From the NCBI RefSeq assembly GCF_030063305.1, contig NZ_JASISV010000001.1:186001-250000 (forward strand): a stretch of DNA of 64,000 nt, written 5' to 3'. Made by a program: the position numbers and the translations under genes. Below are positions 1 through 8,211 of the stretch, piece by piece; the stretch's first letter is position 1; every line of letters starts with the position of its first letter. The DNA is from Salinibacterium sp. G-O1 (lineage in GTDB: Bacteria > Actinomycetota > Actinomycetes > Actinomycetales > Microbacteriaceae). The notes under the pieces were generated by a model. The model was not told the origin of the DNA, made no database searches, and saw only the letters and a list, made by a program, of their open reading frames with translations.

Positions 1-920
1 TCGCGATGCTTCTGGCCGGCGTATCCGCTGGCTGGTTCTTCGCGGGAGAGAGCAGGCCGGGGCGCTTTCTCGTTCTCGACACGGTTCCCCGTGTCGCGGG
101 AACCATCCTCGGGTTGGTGCTGGTCATCCTTACCCAAAACCTGCTGCTCTTCGCGCTCGCGCAGCTCCTCGGATCGCTGGTGGCACTCGCCGTATCCGCG
201 TGGGTGATTTTGCACGGGCGAGGACTCGACTTCCGAGCCGCAGCGCGGTTCAGGGTCATCGCCGGAAATCTTCTCGAGCAGCGCCATGGCGTCGTGGCGA
301 CGGGTATCTATTCCCTGTTTACTCCCGCCGTGCTCGGACTTGTGGCGGTCGTATCTCCCACGCTACTTCCCCAGTTCGTGTTGGCCGACAGGCTCTCCAA
401 ATTCGTCAGCATGGCGGCATCGCCGCTCGGCCAGGTTTTCCAGGGTTGGGTGCCAGCAGTCACCGGCCGGGAGCTCGCGCGCAGGCTGCGCGTCTCCGGC
501 ACCATCACGACGAGTCTCGCGCTCTCGGCTGGCGTGGGGTTCATGGTGTTCCTGCGCCCCTTCAGCGAATTAATGACCCATGGACAGGTCAATTACACCG
601 TCGCCGCGGCCGTGGCCTTCGGACTGGTCGCCATGACCCAAATCGCGTTTCCCTACCTCTCGAACGTCGGCCTGATGGCGGTCAATCGCCTCAGCGTCAT
701 CGTCACGTCGGTTGCGGTCGGTGTGCCGGTGGCGCTCGTGCTTCTCGTCGTCGTCGAATTCGTCGCTCCGGAACACACGGTCTGGGCGCTGGTGGCCGGC
801 AACGCAATAATGGTGGGCTGGCAGCTGGCGTCGCTGCGCGCGGCGACCCGGCAGCTCGCGGATGCCGAACGGCCGACGGCTCCCTCACAAACAGAGCCCG
901 TCCCCAGCGGCGGCAGGTGA
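1..920 (+). CDS. Wzx-like polysaccharide flippase / MATE-fold exporter, C-terminal part
   Basis: Only the last ~304 residues are in the window; the reading frame is open to the first base, so the true start lies upstream. The piece is almost wholly hydrophobic, with about eight predicted membrane segments, and contains a WFFAGE element near its start that resembles the W-F-G-E signature of Wzx/RfbX O-unit flippases. Members of that family move undecaprenyl-linked glycan repeat units across the membrane. The next gene is a chain-length/tyrosine-kinase type protein, so this is probably the end of an exopolysaccharide cluster. The C-terminal 20 residues are polar and look like a cytoplasmic tail. 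The exact substrate cannot be read from sequence; a general MATE-like exporter is the alternative. Confidence 0.75.
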   Translation, partial: AMLLAGVSAGWFFAGESRPGRFLVLDTVPRVAGTILGLVLVILTQNLLLFALAQLLGSLVALAVSAWVILHGRGLDFRAAARFRVIAGNLLEQRHGVVATGIYSLFTPAVLGLVAVVSPTLLPQFVLADRLSKFVSMAASPLGQVFQGWVPAVTGRELARRLRVSGTITTSLALSAGVGFMVFLRPFSELMTHGQVNYTVAAAVAFGLVAMTQIAFPYLSNVGLMAVNRLSVIVTSVAVGVPVALVLLVVVEFVAPEHTVWALVAGNAIMVGWQLASLRAATRQLADAERPTAPSQTEPVPSGGR

Positions 921-1054
921 GCGTTAACCCGTCTCTTAACCCTGCAGACCGCTGCTCGGTTACTCAAAGTGCGCGTTGGGCCGCTGGGGTAATATCCGTA
1001 GATTGAAACCTATCGACGACCGCTTTGCCCCCGAAAGCATCGCCCGCCGATATT

Positions 1055-1073
1055 GAGACCTACCCGAGGTCTC
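1055..1073. promoter_or_regulatory. Perfect inverted repeat GAGACC-7-GGTCTC before the Wzz/kinase gene
   Basis: Six-base perfect arms separated by 7 bases lie 40 bases ahead of the start codon of the polysaccharide co-polymerase gene, in the 192-base gap after the flippase. The position suits an operator or a 5' leader hairpin. No T-rich tail follows, so it does not look like a classical terminator. Function is inferred from place only. Confidence 0.3.
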
Positions 1074-1112
1074 TTACATCACACATAACCCGAATCCGGA
1101 GCCATCCACCCA

Positions 1113-3383
1113 ATGGACATCCACGAATACTTTGGCGTGCTTCGTCGCGGCTGGGCGCTCATCGCGCTCGGGCTGCTTGTCGGTCTCGTCGGGGCCGCCG
1201 GTGCGCAAACACTGCAGGTTCCGACCTACACGGCAACCTCCCGCGAGCTGTTGACCACGGACACCTCCGGCAACCTCGCTCAGTCGCTGCAGGCAACCAC
1301 GTTCGCGGAAGGGCGCATCGCCTCCTACGTGCTCGTCGCCTCGAGCGGTCTGGTGCTGCAGCCGGTTATCGACGAGCTCGGCCTCGACATGACCGTCGAG
1401 GAGCTGGCAGCAGACCTCGTCGTGACGGCGCCCGCCCAGACACTCGTGATCGACATCACCGCCACCGCGGCCACGCCCAGGCGCGCCCGGGACATCGCCA
1501 ACACCACAAGCCGGGTTTTCAGCGAGGTTGTGACCGCGCAGGTGCAGCCCCTGACAGTCGTTCCCGTCGATCCCGCAGCAGTCGTCGACCCGGCAGCGCC
1601 CCCGGTGGAGCCGGTGACCGTCGTCCCCATCCGCATCGTCAACATCGAGAAAGCGTCCCTGCCTCCAGCCGCCCCGAGTTCGACGGCGCTGATCCTGCTC
1701 CTCGGCAGCTTCCTGGGGCTCGCCGCGGGCCTGGTCGGCGCGTCGCTGCGTGAGTCGATGGATCGCCGCATCCGCAACCGCGCCGGAGTCGCCGCCATCA
1801 CTGCAGCTCCGGTCCTCGGCGCCATCCGGGGCGACCGCAAAGCCAGGATGTCGCCGCTCGTGGTTGCCGAAGCCCCAGACAGCGGCATCGCGGGATCGTT
1901 CCGGGCGCTGCGCGCCAACCTCGAGCACGTGCGCGTTCGCGGCGAGTTGAACAGCTTCGTCGTGACCGGCATCGCGTCGCGCCAGGGAACATCCACGGTG
2001 ACGGCAAACCTTGCGCTCGCTCTCGGCAACACCGCTGCATCGGTGGTCGTCATCGACGCGAACCTGGCCTCCCCGCGTCTCAGCACCATGTTCGGTGCCA
2101 GCGGCGCGCGCGGTCTGACCGATGTGCTCTCGGGTGAGGCCACCATCGACGATGTGCTGCGCTGGTCGGACTCGGGCGACGTCTGCGTGCTTCCCGTCGG
2201 AACACACCGGCCGCGCACGAGCGAGCTGCTCGCCACACCGGCCATGCGCGACCTGCTCGCAGAGTTGCAGGGCAGATTCGAGGTCGTGCTGATCGATGCG
2301 CCCGCCATCTCTGCGGCGACAGACGCCGCCATGTTTGCCCTCTTCGGCAGTGGCACGCTGCTGGTTGTGCCTGTTGGCTCCAGCCGCCCCGCCGTCGTGG
2401 ATGCACTCGCAGCACTCGAGCTCGGGGGAAGCGTTCCCGCCGGCATCGTGTTGAACAAGATTCCCACCGGCCGTCGCGGACGTCGCTCGTCTGCGGTGTC
2501 TGTCTCCACTCGTGTCGCCGTGTCGCTGGCGAAAGTGGCGCCGTCGACGTCGGAATCGTGGTCGCCCGTCGATCCGGCGTGGAAAGCCCCAACGGCAGCC
2601 GATGCGATCCCCGGAGCCACCCCCGCTCCGGTTGGCACCAGTCCCGTCATCCTGCGCTCGCGTCGCCCTGTGCAGCCCAGTTCAGCGCTCGAACGGCGAC
2701 TGGCCAGTGTGCAGGCATCCGGCGCAACTATCGCGCGTCGCTTCATCTCGGCAGCGCGGGATGTTGTCGGGGCCGTCAGAACCCCCACGGTGGTTGAGGC
2801 GGCGCCGACGCTCGCCGTGCGCCCCACAGCCCCGCGATCATCCCGCAAGGTCGTCGAGGTGCCCTCATCGCGTTTCGCCCCAGCGGAGAGCGCCGCGGTC
2901 CCGTCGGTCACTCCACGCGGCGCCACAGAGCTCGTCACGGCAATACCGCCGCTTGCGACGTCCGTGTCGTCCCGCCGCTCGACGAGACCGGAGGGCAGCC
3001 CTGGGGTTGCCCCAACGCCCACCTCGACGGTCGCCGAAACGCCGCCGTCGAGCGAAAATGTCGGTGAGGACACGTCCGCGCGTCAGGCGGCGCGCGCGAG
3101 GGATGCCCACCGCACCGGCCCACGGATGGTCACAGTGGGTGACTACTCCAACGTCACTGACATCACCGCGTCCGTGTCACGTGAGCGCATTGCGAGAGAG
3201 AGCTACGCACTCAAGTCGCGTGAACTCGAGCGGGCTGCAGACGAACGCCTCGCCTACGAGCAGCAGCTCGTGGAGCGCCGCATCCGGGAGCAACTCGAAT
3301 CACGTCAGCGGGAGCTGGATTCCAGCCTCGACGAGATTCTCGAAGACACCATCATCCTGCCGCGGTCGATCGTCAACCACTAG
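1113..3383 (+). CDS. Wzz-domain / BY-kinase-like polysaccharide co-polymerase with degenerate P-loop
   Basis: 756 residues. Membrane segments at ~12-32 and ~188-210 enclose an extracytoplasmic Wzz region; a MinD/BY-kinase fold follows (~255-455). Such proteins control chain length and export of capsule or exopolysaccharide. The Walker A' (VVVIDANL, ~311-318) and Walker B (VVLIDAP, ~391-397) are recognisable, but the P-loop reads ASRQGTSTVTANLA: the invariant Lys of GK(S/T) is Thr293 (codon ACA at 1989). ATP binding or kinase activity may therefore be lost. Residues ~460-660 are a long Pro/Ser/Ala/Arg-rich linker, and ~675-745 is a charged coiled coil rich in Arg/Glu/Gln, replacing the Tyr-rich tail of typical BY-kinases. 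GGAG lies ~10 bases before the ATG. It ends 10 bases from the convergent LuxR gene. Confidence 0.8.
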   Translation: MDIHEYFGVLRRGWALIALGLLVGLVGAAGAQTLQVPTYTATSRELLTTDTSGNLAQSLQATTFAEGRIASYVLVASSGLVLQPVIDELGLDMTVEELAADLVVTAPAQTLVIDITATAATPRRARDIANTTSRVFSEVVTAQVQPLTVVPVDPAAVVDPAAPPVEPVTVVPIRIVNIEKASLPPAAPSSTALILLLGSFLGLAAGLVGASLRESMDRRIRNRAGVAAITAAPVLGAIRGDRKARMSPLVVAEAPDSGIAGSFRALRANLEHVRVRGELNSFVVTGIASRQGTSTVTANLALALGNTAASVVVIDANLASPRLSTMFGASGARGLTDVLSGEATIDDVLRWSDSGDVCVLPVGTHRPRTSELLATPAMRDLLAELQGRFEVVLIDAPAISAATDAAMFALFGSGTLLVVPVGSSRPAVVDALAALELGGSVPAGIVLNKIPTGRRGRRSSAVSVSTRVAVSLAKVAPSTSESWSPVDPAWKAPTAADAIPGATPAPVGTSPVILRSRRPVQPSSALERRLASVQASGATIARRFISAARDVVGAVRTPTVVEAAPTLAVRPTAPRSSRKVVEVPSSRFAPAESAAVPSVTPRGATELVTAIPPLATSVSSRRSTRPEGSPGVAPTPTSTVAETPPSSENVGEDTSARQAARARDAHRTGPRMVTVGDYSNVTDITASVSRERIARESYALKSRELERAADERLAYEQQLVERRIREQLESRQRELDSSLDEILEDTIILPRSIVNH

Positions 3384-3392
3384 GCGGCCGAA

Positions 3393-5912
3393 TCAGGCGC
3401 TGCGGGAGTCCTCGTCGAGCAGGCCAAGCTCGGCAGCGACGAGTAGCGCCTCAGTGCGAGTGGAGACGTTGAGTTTGCGATAGATGCTGCGCAGCTGGGC
3501 TTTGACCGTATTGCTGGCGACGAACAGCTTGCGCGCGACCTGCTCGATGGTCGCACCGGGATCGAGGGCGCGCAGCACCACGAGTTCACGCTCGCTGAGT
3601 GCGCCTGCAAGCGTCTGGTAGGGCGCCAGATAGCTGGTTCCCCTCAGTTCGTGGCGAGCGATGAAGGCCCCCGCATCAGGATGCAGTTCCGCGAGAGAGC
3701 GCAGCGTCTCGAGCGGCAGCAGGTGGAACGGCACGATCACACCCGACTTGTTCGACTGGTTGATGGCACGCAGCAGAGAAGCCGCTGCGTCCTCCTTGCG
3801 GTCAAGTGCGTGTTCGGATGCCGCACGCAGGACGGCGAGATCGAGCTGGCCGTGGCGCTCGGTGCGCCCGCGACCCTGGCCCTCGAGTATGAACAGGAGG
3901 GCGTGCTTCGGGTTGCCCGCGAGAAGTGCGAGCCTCGCTCGGCACACCGAGATCCAGGTGTTGCGAACCGGGCTCTGGTCGAGTGCTGCCTCGGCCCTCG
4001 GCAGCTGGCCGAGAAGCAGAGCGAGGTCTGCAGCGTCGCTCGTGAGCAGCACCTGCGCCGTCGAGCCAGCGACAAGCTGGTCGCTGTGCTCGGCCCAGGC
4101 GCGATCAAGATTGGAATCGGTCTCGACGGGGTCGCCCCAGTACAGCCCGTAACGGTTGCCGGCGTGCACCGCGAACGCCCAGAACTCGTCGTTGTCGCGC
4201 ATGTCGGCGAGCTGTGCCAGCCAGTGGCGCGCACCCTTCGGGTCAAGCCGGCTGATGGCGACCAGCGCATTGGCGACGAGGCCTGCGCTGCCGGCGTTGT
4301 CATCATCATCGAGCGAGCGCAGAAGGTTGGAGGCCTGCTCCACCTCGCCTTCGAGGGCACGAGTCAGGGCGAATGCCTCCAGGGCCCGCGCGGACGACTG
4401 GCGGATCGCGTCGTCGAGCCCGTACGCCAGGTCGAAACTGCGCTGGAAGCTGTCGCGCGCACCCGCGAGATCGAGGCCGAGCAGCCGCGACATCCCGCTC
4501 TGGTAGTGCGCCTCGGCCAGCACAAGAGGCGGCCGATCGATCATGTCATCGCCAGCCAGCAACTCATCGAGCTCTTCGGCGGCCTCGAGCGCGCCGGTGT
4601 GGTCACTCTTCAGCCGATACACCAACGACTTTGCGAGATAGGTAATCAGCCGGTCCCATGACCGCATCACGTCGGGCATCCGGGTGAGCGTGGCCGGAGT
4701 TCTGCGGCTGAGCGAGAGATACGGGCGGGCCAGGGCGTCGCCATGGTTCCATTCGCACTCAATGTAGAGGCTCAACCGCGGATGTTCGTCGCGGACAGCT
4801 CGCGGGAGATCGAGGATGATGCGCTGCAGCGCCTGCTGATCCTCGGCGATGAACTTGACGAGCGAATCGTCGATGGCGCCTATCAGCGAGTCCCAGTCTT
4901 CTGCGAGCACGAAATGGGTGAGCGCCTCAAGCCCCTTGCCTGACGAGAGAAGACCGCGCGCGAGGGCGGAATGCAGCTCGGAAACGACGTCGGGGATGCG
5001 CGCACCCGCCTCGTCCAGCACCGCGCGGCGCAACGTCGGTTCCAGGTGGAAGCGGCCGTCGCGCAACAGCACCCGCGACTGTGCGAGTCGATCGAGGTCT
5101 CGGTCGTCGAAGGAACCCTGCGTCATGGCGGCGAGAGTCTTGTGGGTGAAAGTGCCAGCGATGGCGAGGGATGCGACCCGCTGCAGCTCGGCGGTCGACA
5201 TGGTCTGCGCCCTCAACTCGAGCACGTACGAGGTTTCTGCCCGCATGCGAATCGCGTAGGTTTCGGAGTCATCGCCAGCCTCGGCATCCGGTTCCATCAT
5301 GGCCAGAACCGCGGGCAGCACATCCGCCTGGGCGAGGGCCGTCTGGGCGAGCCCCGTCGCCGTGGACTCCGTCAGCAGGATGCCGGCCGCTGCCGCGGTC
5401 TCGCGAATCTCGTGAGGATTCAGCACGAGCGACGACGGTGCGGCCGTGACGGCACCGAACTCGATCCGCCCCCGTGCCATGAGAGCGCGCCGCGCGGAAC
5501 AGATCGCCACGATCGACAGGTGCGGGGATGAGGCGAGAAGGTCGAGGAGCCCGGTGTCGACAGACGACCGAACTGCCGAGGTCAGGCTGACGGCAAGCAG
5601 CAGCGGCCGCTCGAGGGCCCGGGTGACGTGTGCGACGGCGCCATAGGGGTCGCCGGTCATCGGAAGGCTGAAAGCGTCTGCGAGAGCGGCCCTGATCGTC
5701 TCCCACGGTTGTGCCTGGGGAGTCGGGAAGTCGATCCACACAACGTCCCGGTCGGAGGAGTCTGACACCAACGACGCAGCAAGGATCGCGCGCACGGGCA
5801 CGAGAGGAACATCGTGGATGATGTGGACGCGGCTCGATAGGGCGGCGCTGGCGAACGAGGTGGTGGCAACCGCGCCGAAACTGGGGATGCCGTGGCGGAT
5901 CGGGTGAGGCAT
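3393..5912 (-). CDS. Large LuxR-family transcriptional regulator (839 aa)
   Basis: The C-terminal ~65 residues form a clear LuxR/GerE helix-turn-helix (LSERELVVLRALDPGATIEQ then ASNTVKAQLRSIYRKLNV), preceded by a long alpha-helical region like the repeat arm of MalT/LAL regulators. Unlike MalT or LAL proteins, the N-terminal ~200 residues show no GxxxxGK(S/T) P-loop where the NTPase domain should be, so this is probably a non-ATP-binding relative. AAGGAG sits 5 bases before the ATG. It converges on the polysaccharide co-polymerase gene and diverges from the GNAT gene across 196 bases. A role in controlling the surface-polysaccharide locus is a guess from position. Confidence 0.8.
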   Translation of the reverse strand: MPHPIRHGIPSFGAVATTSFASAALSSRVHIIHDVPLVPVRAILAASLVSDSSDRDVVWIDFPTPQAQPWETIRAALADAFSLPMTGDPYGAVAHVTRALERPLLLAVSLTSAVRSSVDTGLLDLLASSPHLSIVAICSARRALMARGRIEFGAVTAAPSSLVLNPHEIRETAAAAGILLTESTATGLAQTALAQADVLPAVLAMMEPDAEAGDDSETYAIRMRAETSYVLELRAQTMSTAELQRVASLAIAGTFTHKTLAAMTQGSFDDRDLDRLAQSRVLLRDGRFHLEPTLRRAVLDEAGARIPDVVSELHSALARGLLSSGKGLEALTHFVLAEDWDSLIGAIDDSLVKFIAEDQQALQRIILDLPRAVRDEHPRLSLYIECEWNHGDALARPYLSLSRRTPATLTRMPDVMRSWDRLITYLAKSLVYRLKSDHTGALEAAEELDELLAGDDMIDRPPLVLAEAHYQSGMSRLLGLDLAGARDSFQRSFDLAYGLDDAIRQSSARALEAFALTRALEGEVEQASNLLRSLDDDDNAGSAGLVANALVAISRLDPKGARHWLAQLADMRDNDEFWAFAVHAGNRYGLYWGDPVETDSNLDRAWAEHSDQLVAGSTAQVLLTSDAADLALLLGQLPRAEAALDQSPVRNTWISVCRARLALLAGNPKHALLFILEGQGRGRTERHGQLDLAVLRAASEHALDRKEDAAASLLRAINQSNKSGVIVPFHLLPLETLRSLAELHPDAGAFIARHELRGTSYLAPYQTLAGALSERELVVLRALDPGATIEQVARKLFVASNTVKAQLRSIYRKLNVSTRTEALLVAAELGLLDEDSRSA

Positions 5913-6108
5913 CCGGTCTCCTTGGGCATGATGGTGCGGTCGTGGTGATGTGGCGTACTACTACAGCCCTATCCATTAACCCGTGCACTCACCCGCTCGG
6001 GTATCCCCTATTGGGGTGCACCTTTGCTCCACTTGGGGGGACAGGCGAGCAATCTTCATTCGCCTGACATTTTCTCAGCTGTCCGTAGGTTACCGGGATA
6101 ATGGGTCT
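5913..6108. other. Divergent intergenic region between LuxR and GNAT genes
   Basis: 196 bases without a gene. It must hold two outward promoters. A GATAAT box at 6097-6102 lies 6 bases before the GNAT ATG. A short CCCC-tatt-GGGG hairpin is at about 6007-6018. No other structure was seen. Confidence 0.5.
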
Positions 6109-6720
6109 ATGTCAGCCCAACGTCCGATGCCCCGCGTGCTCGAAGGAAACATCGTCAGATTGATTCCCCTCGAGGATGAACATCTACCGGCGCTCTACCG
6201 CGCAATCGGAACCGCGGAGGTCTTCGAATCCGGCTACGGCGGCGGCGTGGCGGGACTGCCAACCTCCGAGGTCGAGTTCGTCGACTTTGCGCACCGCTTC
6301 TACCGTCGAGACGCCGGCAACGTCTACGGCGTGTGGCTGCACGACGGAACGCTGGTGGGAACATCCACCCTCGCCGACTTCGATGAACCGCGAGAACGCG
6401 CTCACATCGGCTGGACCGCCTATTCGCCGACCGTGTGGGGCACAGGGGTCAATCCCGAGTCGAAATTACTCATGCTCACCGAGGCATTCGACCACGGCTT
6501 TGGCAGGGTCATGCTGCAGGCCGATGCCCAGAATGCGCGCTCACGGGCTGCGATCGCCAAACTCGGCGCCCGGTTCGAAGGGGTTACCAGGCGCGACCAG
6601 CGCCGGGCAGATGGAAGCTGGCGTGATGCCGCCGTCTACTCGATCATCGTGGATGAATGGCCCGCGGTCAGGGCGGCGCTCGCGGCCCGCGTTGCCGAGT
6701 TTGCGTCCGCCGCGGGTTGA
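6109..6720 (+). CDS. GNAT acetyltransferase, RimJ/RimL type
   Basis: 203 residues with the RimL-like start (RLIPLEDEHLPAL), a middle strand-rich part (GTSTLADF, HIGWTAYSPTVWGTGVNPES) where family members bind acetyl-CoA, and the C-terminal NARSRAAIAKLGARFEG segment typical of N-acyltransferases that act on protein N termini or small amines. The ATG at 6109 was chosen over upstream starts because homology begins there and a GATAAT -10 box ends 6 bases before it, suggesting a leaderless mRNA. The family is broad and the substrate unknown. Confidence 0.85.
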   Translation: MSAQRPMPRVLEGNIVRLIPLEDEHLPALYRAIGTAEVFESGYGGGVAGLPTSEVEFVDFAHRFYRRDAGNVYGVWLHDGTLVGTSTLADFDEPRERAHIGWTAYSPTVWGTGVNPESKLLMLTEAFDHGFGRVMLQADAQNARSRAAIAKLGARFEGVTRRDQRRADGSWRDAAVYSIIVDEWPAVRAALAARVAEFASAAG

Positions 6721-6762
6721 GCCGCGCTCGCCCGGTCGGCATCCGGCGCTAGATTTGACCGC

Positions 6763-7089
6763 ATGAGCATGAATGACGAACACCCAGAACCGTCGGAAGA
6801 GCTCACGAGCCTTCGACGCAGCATCGACAACATCGACGCCGCGCTGATCCACCTCCTGGCCGAGCGCTTCAAGTTCACCCAGAGTGTGGGCAGACTCAAA
6901 GCGTCGACCGGCCTGCCTGCGTCGGATCCGGGGCGTGAGAAGGTGCAGATCGCCCGGCTGCGGGCGCTCGCTGAAGATGCCCGCCTCGACCCGGCGTTTG
7001 CGGAGAAATTCCTGAACTTCATCGTGGCTGAGGTCATCCACCATCACGAACAGATCGCCTCAACCGGAACGACAGAAATTCAGAAGTAG
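6763..7089 (+). CDS. Chorismate mutase, AroQ type
   Basis: 108 residues, all-helical, with the AroQ pattern LRRSIDNIDAALIHLLAERF (helix 1 with the active-site Arg), then VGRLKA with the catalytic Lys, and a C-terminal helix ending FLNFIVAEVIHHHEQI. The family converts chorismate to prephenate for Phe/Tyr synthesis. The size fits a monofunctional enzyme without a prephenate dehydratase part. No signal peptide is present, so it is the cytoplasmic kind rather than the secreted *AroQ. TAGATT at 6750-6755 lies 7 bases before the ATG. No other aromatic-pathway gene is adjacent. Confidence 0.9.
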   Translation: MSMNDEHPEPSEELTSLRRSIDNIDAALIHLLAERFKFTQSVGRLKASTGLPASDPGREKVQIARLRALAEDARLDPAFAEKFLNFIVAEVIHHHEQIASTGTTEIQK

Positions 7090-7134
7090 CCAGAAGGTGG
7101 CCCGATGTCCAGAATCGCCACGTACGCTCGAAGT

Positions 7135-8070
7135 ATGAGCTGGAACCCCGCACACCCTCCTCGCCAGGATGGCCGCACCTTCGTCGTCACCGGCGGCAGC
7201 GCCGGCCTCGGATACTTCGCCGCCGAGCAGCTCGCGCGCGCGGGCGGCCACGTCGTGCTCGCCACACGCAGCCCCGAGCGGGCGGCGCGCGCTGAGGCAT
7301 CCATCCGCGGAAACGTGGCAGGGGCATCCGTCGACTCGCTCACTGTTGACCTCGCCTCGCTCGCGTCGGTGCGGGAGGCCGGGTCCAGGCTCGCCGACTA
7401 CGGCCGCATCGACGGACTCATCCTGAACGCGGGCGTCACCTCCGGCTCGAATGAGCGGCAGCACTCGGTCGACGGCTTCGAGCTCACCATGGCGACCAAC
7501 TTCATCGGCCACTTCGCGCTCACCGCCCTCGCCTGGCCCGCGCTCACCCGCACCGCCGGCAGCCGCGTCGTCGGCCTCGGAAGCCTGAGCACCTTCATGG
7601 TGCCGCCGCACCCCGGCGACATGCTCAGCCAGCGCAGCTACAACTTCTTCCGCGCGTACGCGTTCTCCAAGCACGCGATGCACGGCTTCATCCTTGAGCT
7701 CGATCGCCGCACCAATCAGTCGACCGTTTTCGGGAGGGTTCCGGATGTCGCGGCTCTGCTCGCGCATCCCGGCTACGCGATCGACGGGCTGACGCCGCTG
7801 CGCCCCGGCATCGCGGATCGAACCCCGCTCATGCGCGCCGCAGCCCTCGCCGCGTCGTTCGGAACTCAGGGCAAGAACCGCGGAGCGGCGCCCACCGTGC
7901 GGGCTGCCCTCGACCCGGCGCTCACGGGCGGCGAGTTCATCGGCCCGAAGTACCTGACGCACGGACGACCCGTGCTGGCGCATCCCGCCGGAACGAGCGC
8001 GTCGCCGGAGTTCGGCGGGCACATCTGGGCCCTCGCCGAGGAGTGGACCGGCCGCGACTTCGACGTGTAG
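7135..8070 (+). CDS. Short-chain dehydrogenase/reductase
   Basis: 311 residues. Rossmann motif TGGSAGLG close to the N terminus, NAG motif (LILNAGV), the YxxxK catalytic pair as YAFSK, and an upstream Ser in GSLS mark a classical/retinol-dehydrogenase-like SDR; the family oxidises or reduces alcohols and ketones with NAD(P). ATG 7135 is preferred because a TACGCT box ends 6 bases upstream; an in-frame ATG at 7105, with AGAAGGTGG before it, would add 10 residues. Start is therefore uncertain. Substrate cannot be named. Confidence 0.85.
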   Translation: MSWNPAHPPRQDGRTFVVTGGSAGLGYFAAEQLARAGGHVVLATRSPERAARAEASIRGNVAGASVDSLTVDLASLASVREAGSRLADYGRIDGLILNAGVTSGSNERQHSVDGFELTMATNFIGHFALTALAWPALTRTAGSRVVGLGSLSTFMVPPHPGDMLSQRSYNFFRAYAFSKHAMHGFILELDRRTNQSTVFGRVPDVAALLAHPGYAIDGLTPLRPGIADRTPLMRAAALAASFGTQGKNRGAAPTVRAALDPALTGGEFIGPKYLTHGRPVLAHPAGTSASPEFGGHIWALAEEWTGRDFDV

Positions 8071-8083
8071 CCGCCGCTCCCGT

Positions 8084-8118
8084 CCCGCTCCCGCTCCCGC
8101 TCCCGCTCCCGCTCCCCC
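8084..8118 (+). repeat. CCCGCT hexamer microsatellite
   Basis: About five to six tandem CCCGCT units followed by a run of eight C, in the gap after the SDR gene and just before palindrome P1. Such tracts are prone to slippage; nothing is encoded here. Confidence 0.8.
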
Positions 8119-8140
8119 CCCGTCCCGTCGTCCCCAAAAT

Positions 8141-8208
8141 CCCGCCGAGATTGCGCAAACTGCCGCTACGCCGGCAGCGATAGCGACAGTTTGCGCAAGG
8201 TCGGCGGG
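8141..8208. repeat. Palindrome P1 (66-68 bp), at the 3' end of the DUF559 gene
   Basis: Nested inverted repeat: outer arms CCCGCCGA/TCGGCGGG, then TTGCGCAAACTG matched by CAGTTTGCGCAA, and inner CGCTA/TAGCG around a GC-rich loop. It ends 3 bases from the stop codon of the DUF559 endonuclease gene. Aligned without gaps to P2 (9170-9235) it matches at 53 of 66 positions. The inner core recurs in P9 (48589). It could act as a terminator, but no T run follows and the pairwise likeness to P2 argues for a dispersed repeat element. Confidence 0.85.
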
Positions 8209-8211
8209 TGG

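Noticed and set aside
1325-3073. 582-codon minus-strand open frame
   Set aside because: Antisense to the Wzz/BY-kinase gene with a Ser/Thr/Arg-rich composition that only mirrors that gene's linker.
8084-8118. CCCGCT repeat as part of the DUF559/palindrome unit
   Set aside because: No counterpart is found on the P2 side; it is probably an independent slippage tract.
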